64,000 nucleotides of DNA from Thermogladius calderae 1633 (lineage in GTDB: Archaea > Thermoproteota > Thermoprotei_A > Sulfolobales > Desulfurococcaceae), in assembly GCF_000264495.1 (NCBI RefSeq), contig NC_017954.1:372001-436000 (forward strand), in the 5' to 3' direction. Below, piece after piece: positions 34,045-42,278 of the stretch. Below the pieces are notes generated by a model. The model made no database searches and was not told where the DNA came from. It saw only the letters and a list, made by a program, of their open reading frames with translations. The stretch's first letter is position 1; every line of letters begins with the position of its first letter. Position numbers and translations under genes: made by a program.

Positions 34045-35562
34045 CTATACCAATAAGAGGAAACCGTTGCCGTTGTTTAAAACGGTACCGTTGGCCCTAT
34101 TCGGGTCCACACTCACTTTTACAACCCGGCCGGCGGACACGAGTGCCCCGTTCGTCGCCATGTACCTGTACAGGAGTCTCAGGGACTCTGATCCGCACGG
34201 GATCTGTGCCGTCTCAACCCCGTAGAAACCACTCAGCATCATGCTCTGCTTCACGTCGCTACACACCTTCAACCCTGTAAGTTTTTCCTTGAGTAAGAGC
34301 CCCGTGTAGACCTCGCTCTCCCTGTACACCCAGTACCACCCAAGGGGGGCCGCTACCCCGGTGAAGGTCAGGACGTAGACGAGGACTGACGTTGCGAGGA
34401 AAAGGGCGGACGCAAGAACAGCACGCCTCCTACGGTGCCCGTTGATGGTTAACGGGGCTAGAACTACGATGAACCCGGCCACTCTGTAGATTATGGACTC
34501 GTAGCCGGGGATCTCCTCCCCGACAAAGAACGCGATCAGGCCCGCTATAGCGGTGAACCACGCGAGAGAAGAGAGCGTTGTCCTGTCCTTCGACACAGCG
34601 TTAATGGCCACGATGAGTAGTGCCGTTAGAACGAGGAGCACTGTCAGAGCGAGACTCACCGTGTCTAGAGAGTAAACGACCTCTGCGACCACGCCCGATA
34701 AAGCGACCCCTGTAATAAGGGATAGGAGAGCCGTGACGTCTAATAAACGCTCCTTCACCTTGACTACGAAGACCCCTATTGCTAGCCCGACCAGGCTGAA
34801 AATCACAACGTAGGAGACTAAGCTGAGAGCAAGCCAACCCGTTACAGCCGAGAGCGTCGAGAACCTCCCCAGCGTAAGGTACTGCAGGGATTGCGATACG
34901 GCTAGCGGCACAGAGGGGACGACAACCCTACGAAACTCCACCGCCCAGTAGGGTAGCGGCTTATATAGCCTGACTACGTGGGCTAAGAACGACGAGAACA
35001 GGATGACGGTAGCGATTAGAGAAGTAAGGTGGTGGGTGAACGGAAGCGCCAGCGCGGAGACCACGGGTATAACCGGGCCTAGATTCGCTCTGCTGACGAG
35101 GGAGTAGACCATCATTAAGAGGAGGACGTAGGCGTACCCCTCTTTTGTGTAAGCGGCCGTCATCATCAGGACGTTGAAGGCCGCCCCTATCACTATCGCG
35201 GCCAGGGCGCCCTCTAAACCCTTCCTAAACGAGTAGACAATTGTTATGATCGACACAGTAATCAAGCTCGTTATCGTGGCTACGGAGAGCAGCAGGCTGG
35301 TCCCCGCCACCTCGCTGAAGATAGCCAGTTCAAACGATGTTGCTGGCCAGTAGTTGTTGTAGCCGTCGAAAACGCTGGAGTAAAGGCTAATAGGCGAATA
35401 CTGGCTCAACACCTGCGAGTTCCGTAGAATACCCCACACGTCGGTCGAGAAGAAAGTACTGCTGGTAATGTAGAGTGCGAGCCTTGCTAGGAGCGGGATT
35501 GAGACGGCCAATAGTAGAAGCAGAACACCAATGTTACGCCTCTTCTCCAATTTTGCTGACAC
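34045..35562 (-). CDS. GT-C-like polytopic membrane protein in ABC/MoxR operon
   Basis: 505 residues, about twelve membrane spans. The first outer loop has ITSSTFFSTDVWGILRNSQV, an Asp-containing loop like those of GT-C glycosyltransferases, followed by YNNYWPATSFELAIFSEVAG; the C-terminal 80 residues form an outer domain with two cysteines (KVCSDVKQ, QIPCGSES). I cannot name the family. It sits between the permease and ATPase of an ABC exporter; GTG start overlaps the permease gene by 29 bases, so it is translated with it. TTG at 35550 is an alternative start. Confidence 0.65.
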   Translation of the reverse strand: MSAKLEKRRNIGVLLLLLAVSIPLLARLALYITSSTFFSTDVWGILRNSQVLSQYSPISLYSSVFDGYNNYWPATSFELAIFSEVAGTSLLLSVATITSLITVSIITIVYSFRKGLEGALAAIVIGAAFNVLMMTAAYTKEGYAYVLLLMMVYSLVSRANLGPVIPVVSALALPFTHHLTSLIATVILFSSFLAHVVRLYKPLPYWAVEFRRVVVPSVPLAVSQSLQYLTLGRFSTLSAVTGWLALSLVSYVVIFSLVGLAIGVFVVKVKERLLDVTALLSLITGVALSGVVAEVVYSLDTVSLALTVLLVLTALLIVAINAVSKDRTTLSSLAWFTAIAGLIAFFVGEEIPGYESIIYRVAGFIVVLAPLTINGHRRRRAVLASALFLATSVLVYVLTFTGVAAPLGWYWVYRESEVYTGLLLKEKLTGLKVCSDVKQSMMLSGFYGVETAQIPCGSESLRLLYRYMATNGALVSAGRVVKVSVDPNRANGTVLNNGNGFLLLV

Positions 35563-36667
35563 CTCTCAACACGATAAACGTCTGAATAATTACGAGGCCC
35601 AGGGTGTACAGCAACGTGTTGTCTGGTTGCAGGTCGAGGCTGATACTGTGGAACAGCACCTGGAAGCGCAGAAGCCCGTGGAGAAGCCAGGTAAGCAAGG
35701 CCCCGAGAGCATACCCCGACACGAACAAAGCTATTAGGGAGCCTGCGGCCATAAACCTCACCCTCCTCGTATCAAGCACCACCTCGAGAAGCGTGTGCAG
35801 GACTTTCCTTTTCGTCTTCAAGTAGTATGACGAGGTCTCGACCAGTACGGCCGTCGAGAGTATCAAGGAGCCAGCTATCCCGAGAAGACTCGTCTCCCTA
35901 CTCAAGTTGACTACGTCGCCGAAACCCTTGATCGACACGACTCCTTTGAACCCTCCTCTCTGAGACTCGAACAGGGAGACGAGCCAGCTCGGTATGCTTA
36001 CCTTGAGCCCGTAACCCACGCTGGTGTTGCTCGCGACGGCCTCCAATAGCCTGGTCGCCTGCTCGTCTAGGCTACTACACGTCAAGACGCTGTACTCGCC
36101 TACACCTACACCTCTTAGAAGCCTGGCTATATCAAGGCTCGTCAAGACCTCGTCGTCAAGTAGCGTCCCTGTCTCGAAAACGCCGGATACCTCGACTGCT
36201 ACAGCTTTGTTGTTCAAAACCCCTCTCAGTAGGAGTAGTTCTCCTGGAGAGACGCCCACCTCGCTCGAGACCCGGGCGCCAACCATAACGTTGAACCCGT
36301 CTACTCTCGGCTCTCCGACAACCTTGCCTGCGCCAATTACCTGTTGGACCTTGTCTGGTGGTACACCCCGGACTACCACGGGCTTCGCGTCGTTGATCAG
36401 CGCAGGGGCTAAGACGACAGGGACACACTTCCCGCCAGTACTGTTGACTACGTAGTCTGCTAAGCGACTCGGTAGTAGACCGGTCACCACGAAGCTGTAC
36501 CTGTTATAGACCAGTAGGTCACTGCCCCCTCTAGCGACCTCTAGTGGCGCTAGTATAATGTCCCCCGCTATGCTTATGGCGACCATGCTGAAAGAGACGA
36601 CGACTGCTAGTACCGCTGCCGAAGCGAAGTAGTCTTTGTCGAAGAAGAGTTTCAATAAGACGTTCAC
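35534..36667 (-). CDS. FtsX/MacB-like permease
   Basis: 377 residues with MacB topology: helix 1 (AAVLAVVVSFSMVAISIAGDI), outer domain of about 200 residues (VGEPRVDGFNVMVGARVSSE, GVSPGELLLLRGVLNNKAV, as in MacB periplasmic core domains), then three helices (LLGIAGSLILSTAVLVE, SLIALFVSGYALGALLTWLL, LLYTLGLVIIQTFIVL). Paired with the next permease and ATPase as a heterodimeric exporter or mechanotransmission complex. ATG overlaps the upstream gene by four bases (ATGA). Confidence 0.82.
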   Translation of the reverse strand: MNVLLKLFFDKDYFASAAVLAVVVSFSMVAISIAGDIILAPLEVARGGSDLLVYNRYSFVVTGLLPSRLADYVVNSTGGKCVPVVLAPALINDAKPVVVRGVPPDKVQQVIGAGKVVGEPRVDGFNVMVGARVSSEVGVSPGELLLLRGVLNNKAVAVEVSGVFETGTLLDDEVLTSLDIARLLRGVGVGEYSVLTCSSLDEQATRLLEAVASNTSVGYGLKVSIPSWLVSLFESQRGGFKGVVSIKGFGDVVNLSRETSLLGIAGSLILSTAVLVETSSYYLKTKRKVLHTLLEVVLDTRRVRFMAAGSLIALFVSGYALGALLTWLLHGLLRFQVLFHSISLDLQPDNTLLYTLGLVIIQTFIVLRGVSKIGEEA

Positions 36668-37524
36668 CCGTACACCCTCCTCGTCACCCTCCTGGCTATG
36701 AACGTGTGGGGTAGTAGGGCGATGGCTGCTATCAAAGCGTAAGAGCGCGCGAAGCCGACTAAGTTTATGTACGGACTTACAACGATCGGGGCCTTCAGGA
36801 GGTATTTTGCTACAACGGTGAGAGTACGCGACAGAACTATAGAGAGACTAAAACCGAGGAGTGCACCGGTCACGGCCGTGACCGCGATCGAGAGGAGAAG
36901 ACCGGCGGCTACGGACCCTCTCCCGCCTCCTAGCTCCCTAATCACTAGTGCCGTGTTCGCTAAGTCGTCCTCTCTTTTCAAGCCGAGTAAGAGGGAGCCC
37001 AGGAGCAGTACGGCTAGAGCAAAGTAGACGAGGGCTTCTCCCACGTTCTCGAACTCGCGCACTACACTGGAGGAAGCTATCGACAATGGGTGCAGGCTCT
37101 CGTCGCACCCCGAGGCAGGTTTCAACGCCGGCGCCTCATCTGGGAAGTAACCCGTGATGACGACGCTGGTTTTCACCGGGCCGATCTTGACCTCGGCTTG
37201 GAGGCGGGTGGGCAGCTCGCTCCCGTACTGGAGTAGTTTTAGTAGTCCAGTGGAAGCCAGCATCTCGACGCCTCCACGGGACCCCTCGGCTACGGAGGGG
37301 CAGTAGACTACTAGGGGGATCTCGCTCTCGTTCGCGAGTAACACGCCGACGCTAGCCGGTTGCGCCGGCGGGGCGTTCACTATAGAGCTTAGACCGCTGA
37401 CGATGACCACGACGGGTGTGAAGAACAACTGTATCATAAAAATTATGCTAGACACGAGCACTGTAAACAGGAGGAGTTCGCCGAGGCAACACCTCGTGAA
37501 AGCCACTATCGGGGGCATCTTCAT
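36664..37524 (-). CDS. FtsX/MacB-like permease, first gene of operon
   Basis: 286 residues with the same topology as its neighbour but a shorter outer domain: helix 1 (LLLFTVLVSSIIFMIQLFF), outer domain of about 110 residues with cysteines in VVYCPSVAEG and SGCDESL, then three helices (ALVYFALAVLLLGSLLLGL, GLLLSIAVTAVTGALLGFSL, SYALIAAIALLPHTF). ATG at 37524 has GGAGGAGA seven bases upstream. Only 19 bases separate it from the 3' end of tRNA-Leu, leaving no room for a separate promoter. Confidence 0.78.
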   Translation of the reverse strand: MKMPPIVAFTRCCLGELLLFTVLVSSIIFMIQLFFTPVVVIVSGLSSIVNAPPAQPASVGVLLANESEIPLVVYCPSVAEGSRGGVEMLASTGLLKLLQYGSELPTRLQAEVKIGPVKTSVVITGYFPDEAPALKPASGCDESLHPLSIASSSVVREFENVGEALVYFALAVLLLGSLLLGLKREDDLANTALVIRELGGGRGSVAAGLLLSIAVTAVTGALLGFSLSIVLSRTLTVVAKYLLKAPIVVSPYINLVGFARSYALIAAIALLPHTFIARRVTRRVYG

Positions 37525-37543
37525 CGGTTCTCCTCCAGCTTAG

Positions 37544-37641
37544 TGCGGGGGGTGGGATTTGAACCCACGCAGGCCTACACCAGCGGATCTCCCCTGGGCT
37601 ACTTGAGTCCGCCCCCTTTGGCCTGGCTCGGGCACCCCCGC
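37544..37641 (-). tRNA. tRNA-Leu (CAA) with 13-nt intron
   Basis: Minus strand: acceptor GCGGGGG/CCCCCGC, anticodon stem GCGGA/TCCGC, loop CTCAAG-A with anticodon CAA, interrupted after position 37 by TAGCCCAGGGGAG (plus-strand 37589-37601), class II variable arm, T arm GTGGG-TTCAAAT-CCCAC, discriminator A. TATA-like GATATAAATTAA (37648-37659, read on minus as TTAATTTATATC) sits just upstream. Body nearly identical to tRNA-Leu(UAA) at 2118. Confidence 0.95.
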
Positions 37642-37793
37642 ACCGTAGATATAAATTAAGTGTACAAGGGGTTTTAACCTAGACTTTGCCGACTCCAACC
37701 ATGAGTGGTCTACGTAAGCAGGTTGGTCAGGGGGTGTGGACTAAGCTTTATTAGTCTAGTTAAGGTTCTCGTATACTCTAGGGTGCTACTTAA

Positions 37794-38315
37794 ATGCCTC
37801 TGAGACCGGCAAGGTGCTACACGCACTTCAGCGGGCCGCCGTACACTAGGAAGGAGTACATACCGGGCGTCCCTCAGCCCAAGATAACGAAGTTCGAGAT
37901 GGGGAACCCGAAAGGCGATTACCAGTACGTGCTGAAGCTAGTGGCGGAGGAGGCCGGGCAGATCAGGCATAACGCTCTCGAGGCCGCGCGTGTAATGATC
38001 AACAAGAGGATGAGTGTCGTGGCAGGCGACGTCAACTACTACCTGAAAGTGAAGAAGTACCCCCACCACGTTATCAGGGAGAACAAGATGATGGCGTTTG
38101 CCGGTGCCGACAGGCTTCAGGATGGTATGAGGCTGTCCTTTGGCAAACCTATCGGATTGGCCGCCAGAGTTAGCCCCGGTGACGTGATCGTAGAGCTTTA
38201 CGTGAAGAAGGAGCACTTGGACGAAGCTAAGAAGTCTATGAAAATAGCGGCGTCTAAGCTACCTCTGCCTGCGAGAGTGGTCGTAGAGCCTCTCCAGACG
38301 GCTGTTGGGCAGTAG
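37794..38315 (+). CDS. rpl10e: Ribosomal protein L10e (L16 family)
   Basis: 173-residue large-subunit protein near the A-site and peptidyl-transferase centre. Canonical start [59 protein letters not shown]-type loop ([18 protein letters not shown]), and C-terminal strand [14 protein letters not shown] at 37794 starts after a GGGTGCTACTTAA leader; promoter-like CTTTATTAG lies about 45 bases upstream. Confidence 0.96.
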   Translation: MPLRPARCYTHFSGPPYTRKEYIPGVPQPKITKFEMGNPKGDYQYVLKLVAEEAGQIRHNALEAARVMINKRMSVVAGDVNYYLKVKKYPHHVIRENKMMAFAGADRLQDGMRLSFGKPIGLAARVSPGDVIVELYVKKEHLDEAKKSMKIAASKLPLPARVVVEPLQTAVGQ

Positions 38316-38360
38316 CAGCTACGCTGTCAAGAGCCGTTTTCAGTCCGCAAGGTTAGTACC

Positions 38361-39371
38361 TTGAAATGCGACACCTACATTGTTGAGGAGAGCCTATTAG
38401 TAGAGGAGCTGTCTTCGATATCTGCTTCTAGGCCCCGGGTTCTCTTACAGGCCCCCGACGGGCTAAAGAAGCTGTACGACTGTCTAGGGGGCTTCCTAAA
38501 AAAGGTAAGGGACGTCGAGGTCTACTACTCGGCGTCGCCCTCGTTCGGTGCTTGCGACATCCCGCTTGAAGAGGTAGCCCTCCTTAGACCCGACTTAGTA
38601 GTCCACGTCGGGCACGCCAAGTACCCCCTCGCCGAGGTCGAGCCCCCTTTAAGGGTCGTGTACGTCCCGGTCTACTACGACGTGACCCCCCGCACCGAGT
38701 CTCTACTAGAGATAGAGGGCTTGCTGGGCTCTAGGTCTTGGAGAAGAGTAGCCGTGGTTAGCCCTTTAACGGAGCGTCTAGCGGCTCAGAGGATCGCGGA
38801 TTACCTGTCCAGCAGGGGTTTCGAGATTAGGGAGGCTTGGGATAGACCTATACTCGGGTGCGACTACCGCTCTGTAATAGCACTGGCAAGCTCGGTAGAC
38901 GGGTTCATACTAGTCTCTGGGGGGCTGTTCCACGCGTTGGGTGCGGCCTTATACACCGACAACTTGTTGGCCTACGACCCTTACAGGGAGAAGGTCTGGG
39001 ATCCATCAGTAGAAGCACGCAAGTTGGTCAGAGGAAGGGTTTACACGGTCATTAGACTCCGTAACCAGCCTCTGAGGAGAGCAGTAGTAATCGCCGGCGC
39101 GAGGCCGGGGCAGTTCAGGCCCAGTGTACTAAGCATGGTCGCCAAGCTGATGGAGAAGATCGGGGTCGAGTACGTCGTGACGACCGTCTCCTACCTAACC
39201 TTGGACAGGCTCCTCACTATAGACGAGACGTTCAGGCCAGACTTCATAGTCGTCACGAGCTGTCCTAGGCTGCCCCTCGACGACTTCCATGACTTCCACA
39301 AGCCGGTCCTCACACCAGGAGAGCTCGCCATGCTTGTTTGGGGGGTTGAAAAGTACGTCTTCCCGTGGTAG
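38361..39371 (+). CDS. dph2: Diphthamide synthase subunit Dph2
   Basis: 336-residue [4Fe-4S] enzyme that moves the 3-amino-3-carboxypropyl group from SAM to the EF-2 histidine, first step of diphthamide. The three widely spaced cluster cysteines typical of archaeal Dph2 are Cys65 (FGACDIP), Cys167 (LGCDYR) and Cys301 (TSCPRLP). Also ARPGQFRPS and VLLQAPDGLKK. TTG start at 38361 after AAGGT. Its substrate, EF-2, is encoded at 7928. Next gene begins inside its 3' end. Confidence 0.95.
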   Translation: MKCDTYIVEESLLVEELSSISASRPRVLLQAPDGLKKLYDCLGGFLKKVRDVEVYYSASPSFGACDIPLEEVALLRPDLVVHVGHAKYPLAEVEPPLRVVYVPVYYDVTPRTESLLEIEGLLGSRSWRRVAVVSPLTERLAAQRIADYLSSRGFEIREAWDRPILGCDYRSVIALASSVDGFILVSGGLFHALGAALYTDNLLAYDPYREKVWDPSVEARKLVRGRVYTVIRLRNQPLRRAVVIAGARPGQFRPSVLSMVAKLMEKIGVEYVVTTVSYLTLDRLLTIDETFRPDFIVVTSCPRLPLDDFHDFHKPVLTPGELAMLVWGVEKYVFPW

Positions 39372-40005
39372 TCTAGACAAGAAGAGCCTTGAAATAGCCC
39401 TTTCCAAGATACCCCGTTACCCGCGTCCAAGGAGGGAGCTGGAGCAGTACGAGACATCGCCGGACGTCGCTGCGGCTGTTCTCTGGGACGCGTACATGAT
39501 GGGGGATATCGAGGACTCCGTCGTCCTGGAGTTGGGGTGTGGTACCGGCAGGTTCGTATTCGGTGCGCTGATGCTGGGGGCCAGGCTCGGTATATGTCTC
39601 GACATAGACGAGGGGGTGCTGGAATACGCGAGGGAGGCCCACTGCAGCCACAGCCGGCAGCTCTGTAGGAGGGTCGTCTACATGGTCGCCGACGCCCTCC
39701 ACAACCCTGTCGTAAGCGTTGACACGGTCTTAATGAACCCGCCTTTCGGCGTGTACGAGAGCAACCGGGGGCTTGACATGGGTTTCTTGAGCTCGGCACT
39801 AGACGTCGCGAGCAGCGTCTACTCGATCCACAAGTACACGGAGAAGGCCGTTGAGCTAGTTAAGACGCGTGCCGTTGAAAAAGGTTTCGGAGTCGTTAAA
39901 ATAGGCTTTCTAGAATTAAAAATACCGATGATGTTCGAGACTCACCGTAGGAGGGTGCACAGGTTCAAGGCGTTCTACGTCGTGCTAAAGAGGGGTCTGG
40001 GTTGA
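39346..40005 (+). CDS. METTL5-like N6-adenine methyltransferase
   Basis: 219-residue class I methyltransferase: LEQYETSPDVAAAVLWDAY (family opening), SAM loop VVLELGCGTGRFVFGA, catalytic VLMNPPFGVYE, as in METTL5/PH1948 enzymes that make m6A in small-subunit rRNA helix 44. Also DMGFLSSALDVASSVYSIHK. The TTG at 39346 is the nearest start that keeps the family N-terminus SLEIALSKIPRYPRPR; it overlaps dph2 by 26 bases. The stop overlaps csl4 as TTGA. Confidence 0.85.
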   Translation: MKSTSSRGSLDKKSLEIALSKIPRYPRPRRELEQYETSPDVAAAVLWDAYMMGDIEDSVVLELGCGTGRFVFGALMLGARLGICLDIDEGVLEYAREAHCSHSRQLCRRVVYMVADALHNPVVSVDTVLMNPPFGVYESNRGLDMGFLSSALDVASSVYSIHKYTEKAVELVKTRAVEKGFGVVKIGFLELKIPMMFETHRRRVHRFKAFYVVLKRGLG

Positions 40006-40568
40006 GTAGCGACAAGGTCACACCGGGCGATGTCTTGGGGGTCCTAGAGGAGTTCATAGCGGGTAGCGGCGTATACGAGGATGCTAGTGGGAGGCTCAGG
40101 AGTAGCGTCGTAGGCGTGGTTTTCGCGGATAAATTGAGGAAGTCCGTGAACGTGAAACCCGCTGTCGCCAAGACTCTCGTACCGCGTGTAGGGGACATCG
40201 TAGAGGGTGTAGTGGTGTACATGAACGACGACCTGGCATTTGTGAGAATTTACTGGATTGAAGACAAGAGATCTGTTAAGCCCGTAAGCATGACTGGGGT
40301 TATACACGTCTCGCAGGCCAGCCAAGCATACGTGGAGACGATGTTCGACATTGTCAGGGTCAGCGACGTGGTCAAAGCCAAGGTGATAGGCGGGAAAGGA
40401 GTATTCCAGCTCTCCATCAAGGAGCCGCAACTGGGTGTCGTGTACGCGAGGTGTAACTACTGCGGAGGCGAGCTGGTGTACGAGGGTGGCAGGCTGGTCT
40501 GTAGCGTGTGTGGGCAGGTTAACAAGAGGAAGGTGAGCACGAACTACGTACTAGTGAAGGGTCAGTGA
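40002..40568 (+). CDS. csl4: Exosome cap subunit Csl4
   Basis: 188-residue RNA-binding cap protein of the exosome. N-terminal domain (VTPGDVLGVLEEFIAGSGVY), S1 domain (GDIVEGVVVYMNDDLAFVRI, residues 65-145, GVIHVSQAS), C-terminal zinc ribbon CNYCGG and CSVCGQ. Csl4 recruits DnaG-type factors in archaea. TTG start overlaps the previous stop. Encoded away from the other exosome genes of this window but in the same transcription-related cluster as RpoL and TFS. Confidence 0.95.
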   Translation: MSSDKVTPGDVLGVLEEFIAGSGVYEDASGRLRSSVVGVVFADKLRKSVNVKPAVAKTLVPRVGDIVEGVVVYMNDDLAFVRIYWIEDKRSVKPVSMTGVIHVSQASQAYVETMFDIVRVSDVVKAKVIGGKGVFQLSIKEPQLGVVYARCNYCGGELVYEGGRLVCSVCGQVNKRKVSTNYVLVKGQ

Positions 40569-41188
40569 TGCCTCTCGTCAAAAGGGTCTTCAGAGTGAGG
40601 TGTGTTAGCGAGCCCTGCGAGAAACTAGCCGAGATGATAAGTGAGCACATAGCTCTTGTAGGCGAATACGCTATAACAATCCACGACAACTGGATATCGA
40701 TAGAGTTCCACGGATACGAGTCGGAGATCAAGAGGGCCTGGGCCAGGATCAAGAGCCTGTTAGCCGGGTTACCCAAGGCTGGCAGGGGAGGGTTCTCCTT
40801 AGAGCTTAATGCTATGTTCAGGGAACTCGGCTCGACCTTCCCGCCCCGTGTTTTAGTTGAGGTGTTGAAGAGGAGGGGGTTCACGGCCGCTCTAGACAAG
40901 GACAGCAATAGGGTGATAACTAACGCGGGCAAAGAGGTGGTTTACGAGCTGTCCAAGAGGATAATAGAACTGGCCAAGAGGATACCCGGCAACGTGAGAG
41001 GGCTGTCGACTAAGTACTACCTGTTAACTATAGGCGCTCTAACAGGGATCCCTCTGGAGGAGGTCCTGGAGAGAGCTCTCGCGTTATCGCACCTAAGGAA
41101 GGATGAAGAGGGGTCTATCGTCCTGGATATCGAGTGGGTCCAGGGAGTAGATGAATTTTTAAAAAAGGTAAAGCATAGTACTGGCTAG
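40568..41188 (+). CDS. DUF2067 protein
   Basis: 206-residue archaeal protein of the DUF2067 group, commonly found between Csl4 and RpoL in Crenarchaeota. Begins RVFRVRCVSEPCEKLAEMIS, an N-terminal alpha/beta domain with KH/RRM-like rhythm (AITIHDNWISIEFHGYESEI), a middle part with FTAALDKDSNRVITNAG, and a helical C-terminus (LLTIGALTGIPLEEVLERAL). ATG at 40568 overlaps the csl4 stop (TGATG). Function unknown; neighbourhood suggests RNA metabolism. Confidence 0.75.
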   Translation: MPLVKRVFRVRCVSEPCEKLAEMISEHIALVGEYAITIHDNWISIEFHGYESEIKRAWARIKSLLAGLPKAGRGGFSLELNAMFRELGSTFPPRVLVEVLKRRGFTAALDKDSNRVITNAGKEVVYELSKRIIELAKRIPGNVRGLSTKYYLLTIGALTGIPLEEVLERALALSHLRKDEEGSIVLDIEWVQGVDEFLKKVKHSTG

Positions 41189-41214
41189 CCAGCAAGCAAC
41201 CGGTGGTTTCATCA

Positions 41215-41490
41215 ATGGAAGTGAGAATTCTGAAGAGGGAGGGAAACGAGCTAGTGATAGAGATCCAGGGAGAGGACCATACACTTGGGAACCTGCTGGC
41301 AAAAGAGGCTCTCCTAGACCCGAGAGTAGAGTACAGCGCGTACAGGATCCCGCACCCGCTCCAAGAGAGAATGGAGCTAACACTAGTCACGAAGCAGGGC
41401 GAAGACCCGCTCAAGGTTCTCGTCGAGATAATAGACAAGCTAGTCGGTGACATAAGGGCTTTCAGGAGCCTAGTAGAGGAGAAGCTATGA
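41215..41490 (+). CDS. rpoL: RNA polymerase subunit L
   Basis: 91-residue RNA polymerase subunit Rpo11/L, which pairs with subunit D. MEVRILKREGNELVIEIQGE, DHTLGNLLAKEAL, RVEYSAYRIPHPLQERMELT are the family signature. ATG at 41215 is 7 bases after GGTGGT (41202-41207). Confidence 0.96.
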   Translation: MEVRILKREGNELVIEIQGEDHTLGNLLAKEALLDPRVEYSAYRIPHPLQERMELTLVTKQGEDPLKVLVEIIDKLVGDIRAFRSLVEEKL

Positions 41491-41567
41491 AGAGGGAGTC
41501 GAGGGTACTAGCTGTAGCGTTACTCGACGACATCATAGTACTGGCAGTCTATAGGGGAAATTTTTAG
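41487..41567 (+). CDS. Candidate 26-residue micro-protein
   Basis: ATG overlaps the rpoL stop (ATGA) and opens 26 codons, MKRESRVLAVALLDDIIVLAVYRGNF when read in two parts of hydrophobic character, ending TAG six bases before the next ATG. The tight coupling on both sides suggests translation, but size precludes similarity-based support. A hydrophobic core flanked by basic residues could insert in a membrane. Confidence 0.35.
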   Translation: MKRESRVLAVALLDDIIVLAVYRGNF

Positions 41568-41572
41568 AAGAG

Positions 41573-41875
41573 ATGAAAATAGTCCAGGCTCTCGATAGGC
41601 TGTTCAGCCTACGGGAGGCCGTTAGAAGCCTGTCCACTTTCAACGAGTTATCGATAGTAGTGAACTGCGAAGGCTCGAAGTACGACCACGCCTGGTTGGG
41701 GTTGAGGGTTGTAGAGGGCTCCCAATACCTACCGCTAAGGGAGAAGTACTGTAGTTTTATAAGACTCGCTTCCAGTCTTGTCAAGTATATAAGTTTGGGT
41801 GGTGTAGAGGCTCTAGAGTCGGTTGTCTGCGGCGAGACGCCATGCCACGGTTTTGCCCTCGTTGCGGGGGTCTAA
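41573..41875 (+). CDS. Hypothetical protein between RpoL and TFS
   Basis: 100 residues, soluble. N-terminal helix (IVQALDRLFSLREAVRSL), strand-rich middle (ELSIVVNCEGSKYDHAWLGLRV), helix FIRLASSLVKYI, then two cysteines in VVCGETPCHG. ATG has GAAGAG two bases upstream. It overlaps TFS by 34 bases and lies in the rpoL-tfs operon. I recognise no family; a transcription- or RNA-linked function is a positional guess. Confidence 0.6.
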   Translation: MKIVQALDRLFSLREAVRSLSTFNELSIVVNCEGSKYDHAWLGLRVVEGSQYLPLREKYCSFIRLASSLVKYISLGGVEALESVVCGETPCHGFALVAGV

Positions 41876-42186
41876 TGAAGCCGGTGAATGAGGGTGGGAC
41901 ATACTACCTAGTGTGCTCTAGGTGTGGCTACAAGGTCAAGGCTACCGAGCGAGACCTGGCCCTCTACGGGTTGAAGGTAAAAATCGAGCACTCGGAGAAG
42001 GAGAAGACGCTCGTACTGAAAGACAGCGGCGAGGCTAACTTGCCTGTAACCAGGGAAGTGACTTGCCCGAAGTGCGGTTACCACGAGGCGTACTACTGGT
42101 TCATCCAGACGAGGGCTGCCGACGAGCCTCCGACGAGGTTTTACAAGTGCAGGAGATGCGGGCACGTCTGGAGGGAATACGAGTAG
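41842..42186 (+). CDS. tfs: Transcription cleavage factor TFS
   Basis: 114-residue TFIIS-like factor that stimulates RNA cleavage by stalled RNA polymerase. N-terminal zinc ribbon CPRCGG and CSRCGY (residues 5-30), C-terminal zinc ribbon CPKCGY and CRRCGH, with the catalytic hairpin QTRAADEPPTRFYKC holding the Asp-Glu pair. ATG at 41842 begins MPRFCPRCGG, as in other TFS proteins. Confidence 0.95.
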   Translation: MPRFCPRCGGLMKPVNEGGTYYLVCSRCGYKVKATERDLALYGLKVKIEHSEKEKTLVLKDSGEANLPVTREVTCPKCGYHEAYYWFIQTRAADEPPTRFYKCRRCGHVWREYE

Positions 42187-42278
42187 ACGGTCGGGCGGGT
42201 TGCTGGGTGCTCCTACAAGGCCCCCAAGGTTTAATTCCTCTGGAGCCTAACTAGTTGCATAGAGCGGGTGGTCATTGC

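Noticed and set aside
37589-37601. Second tRNA variable region or frameshift in tRNA-Leu(CAA)
   Set aside because: The 13 extra bases lie exactly between positions 37 and 38 and the rest matches tRNA-Leu(UAA), so it is an intron.
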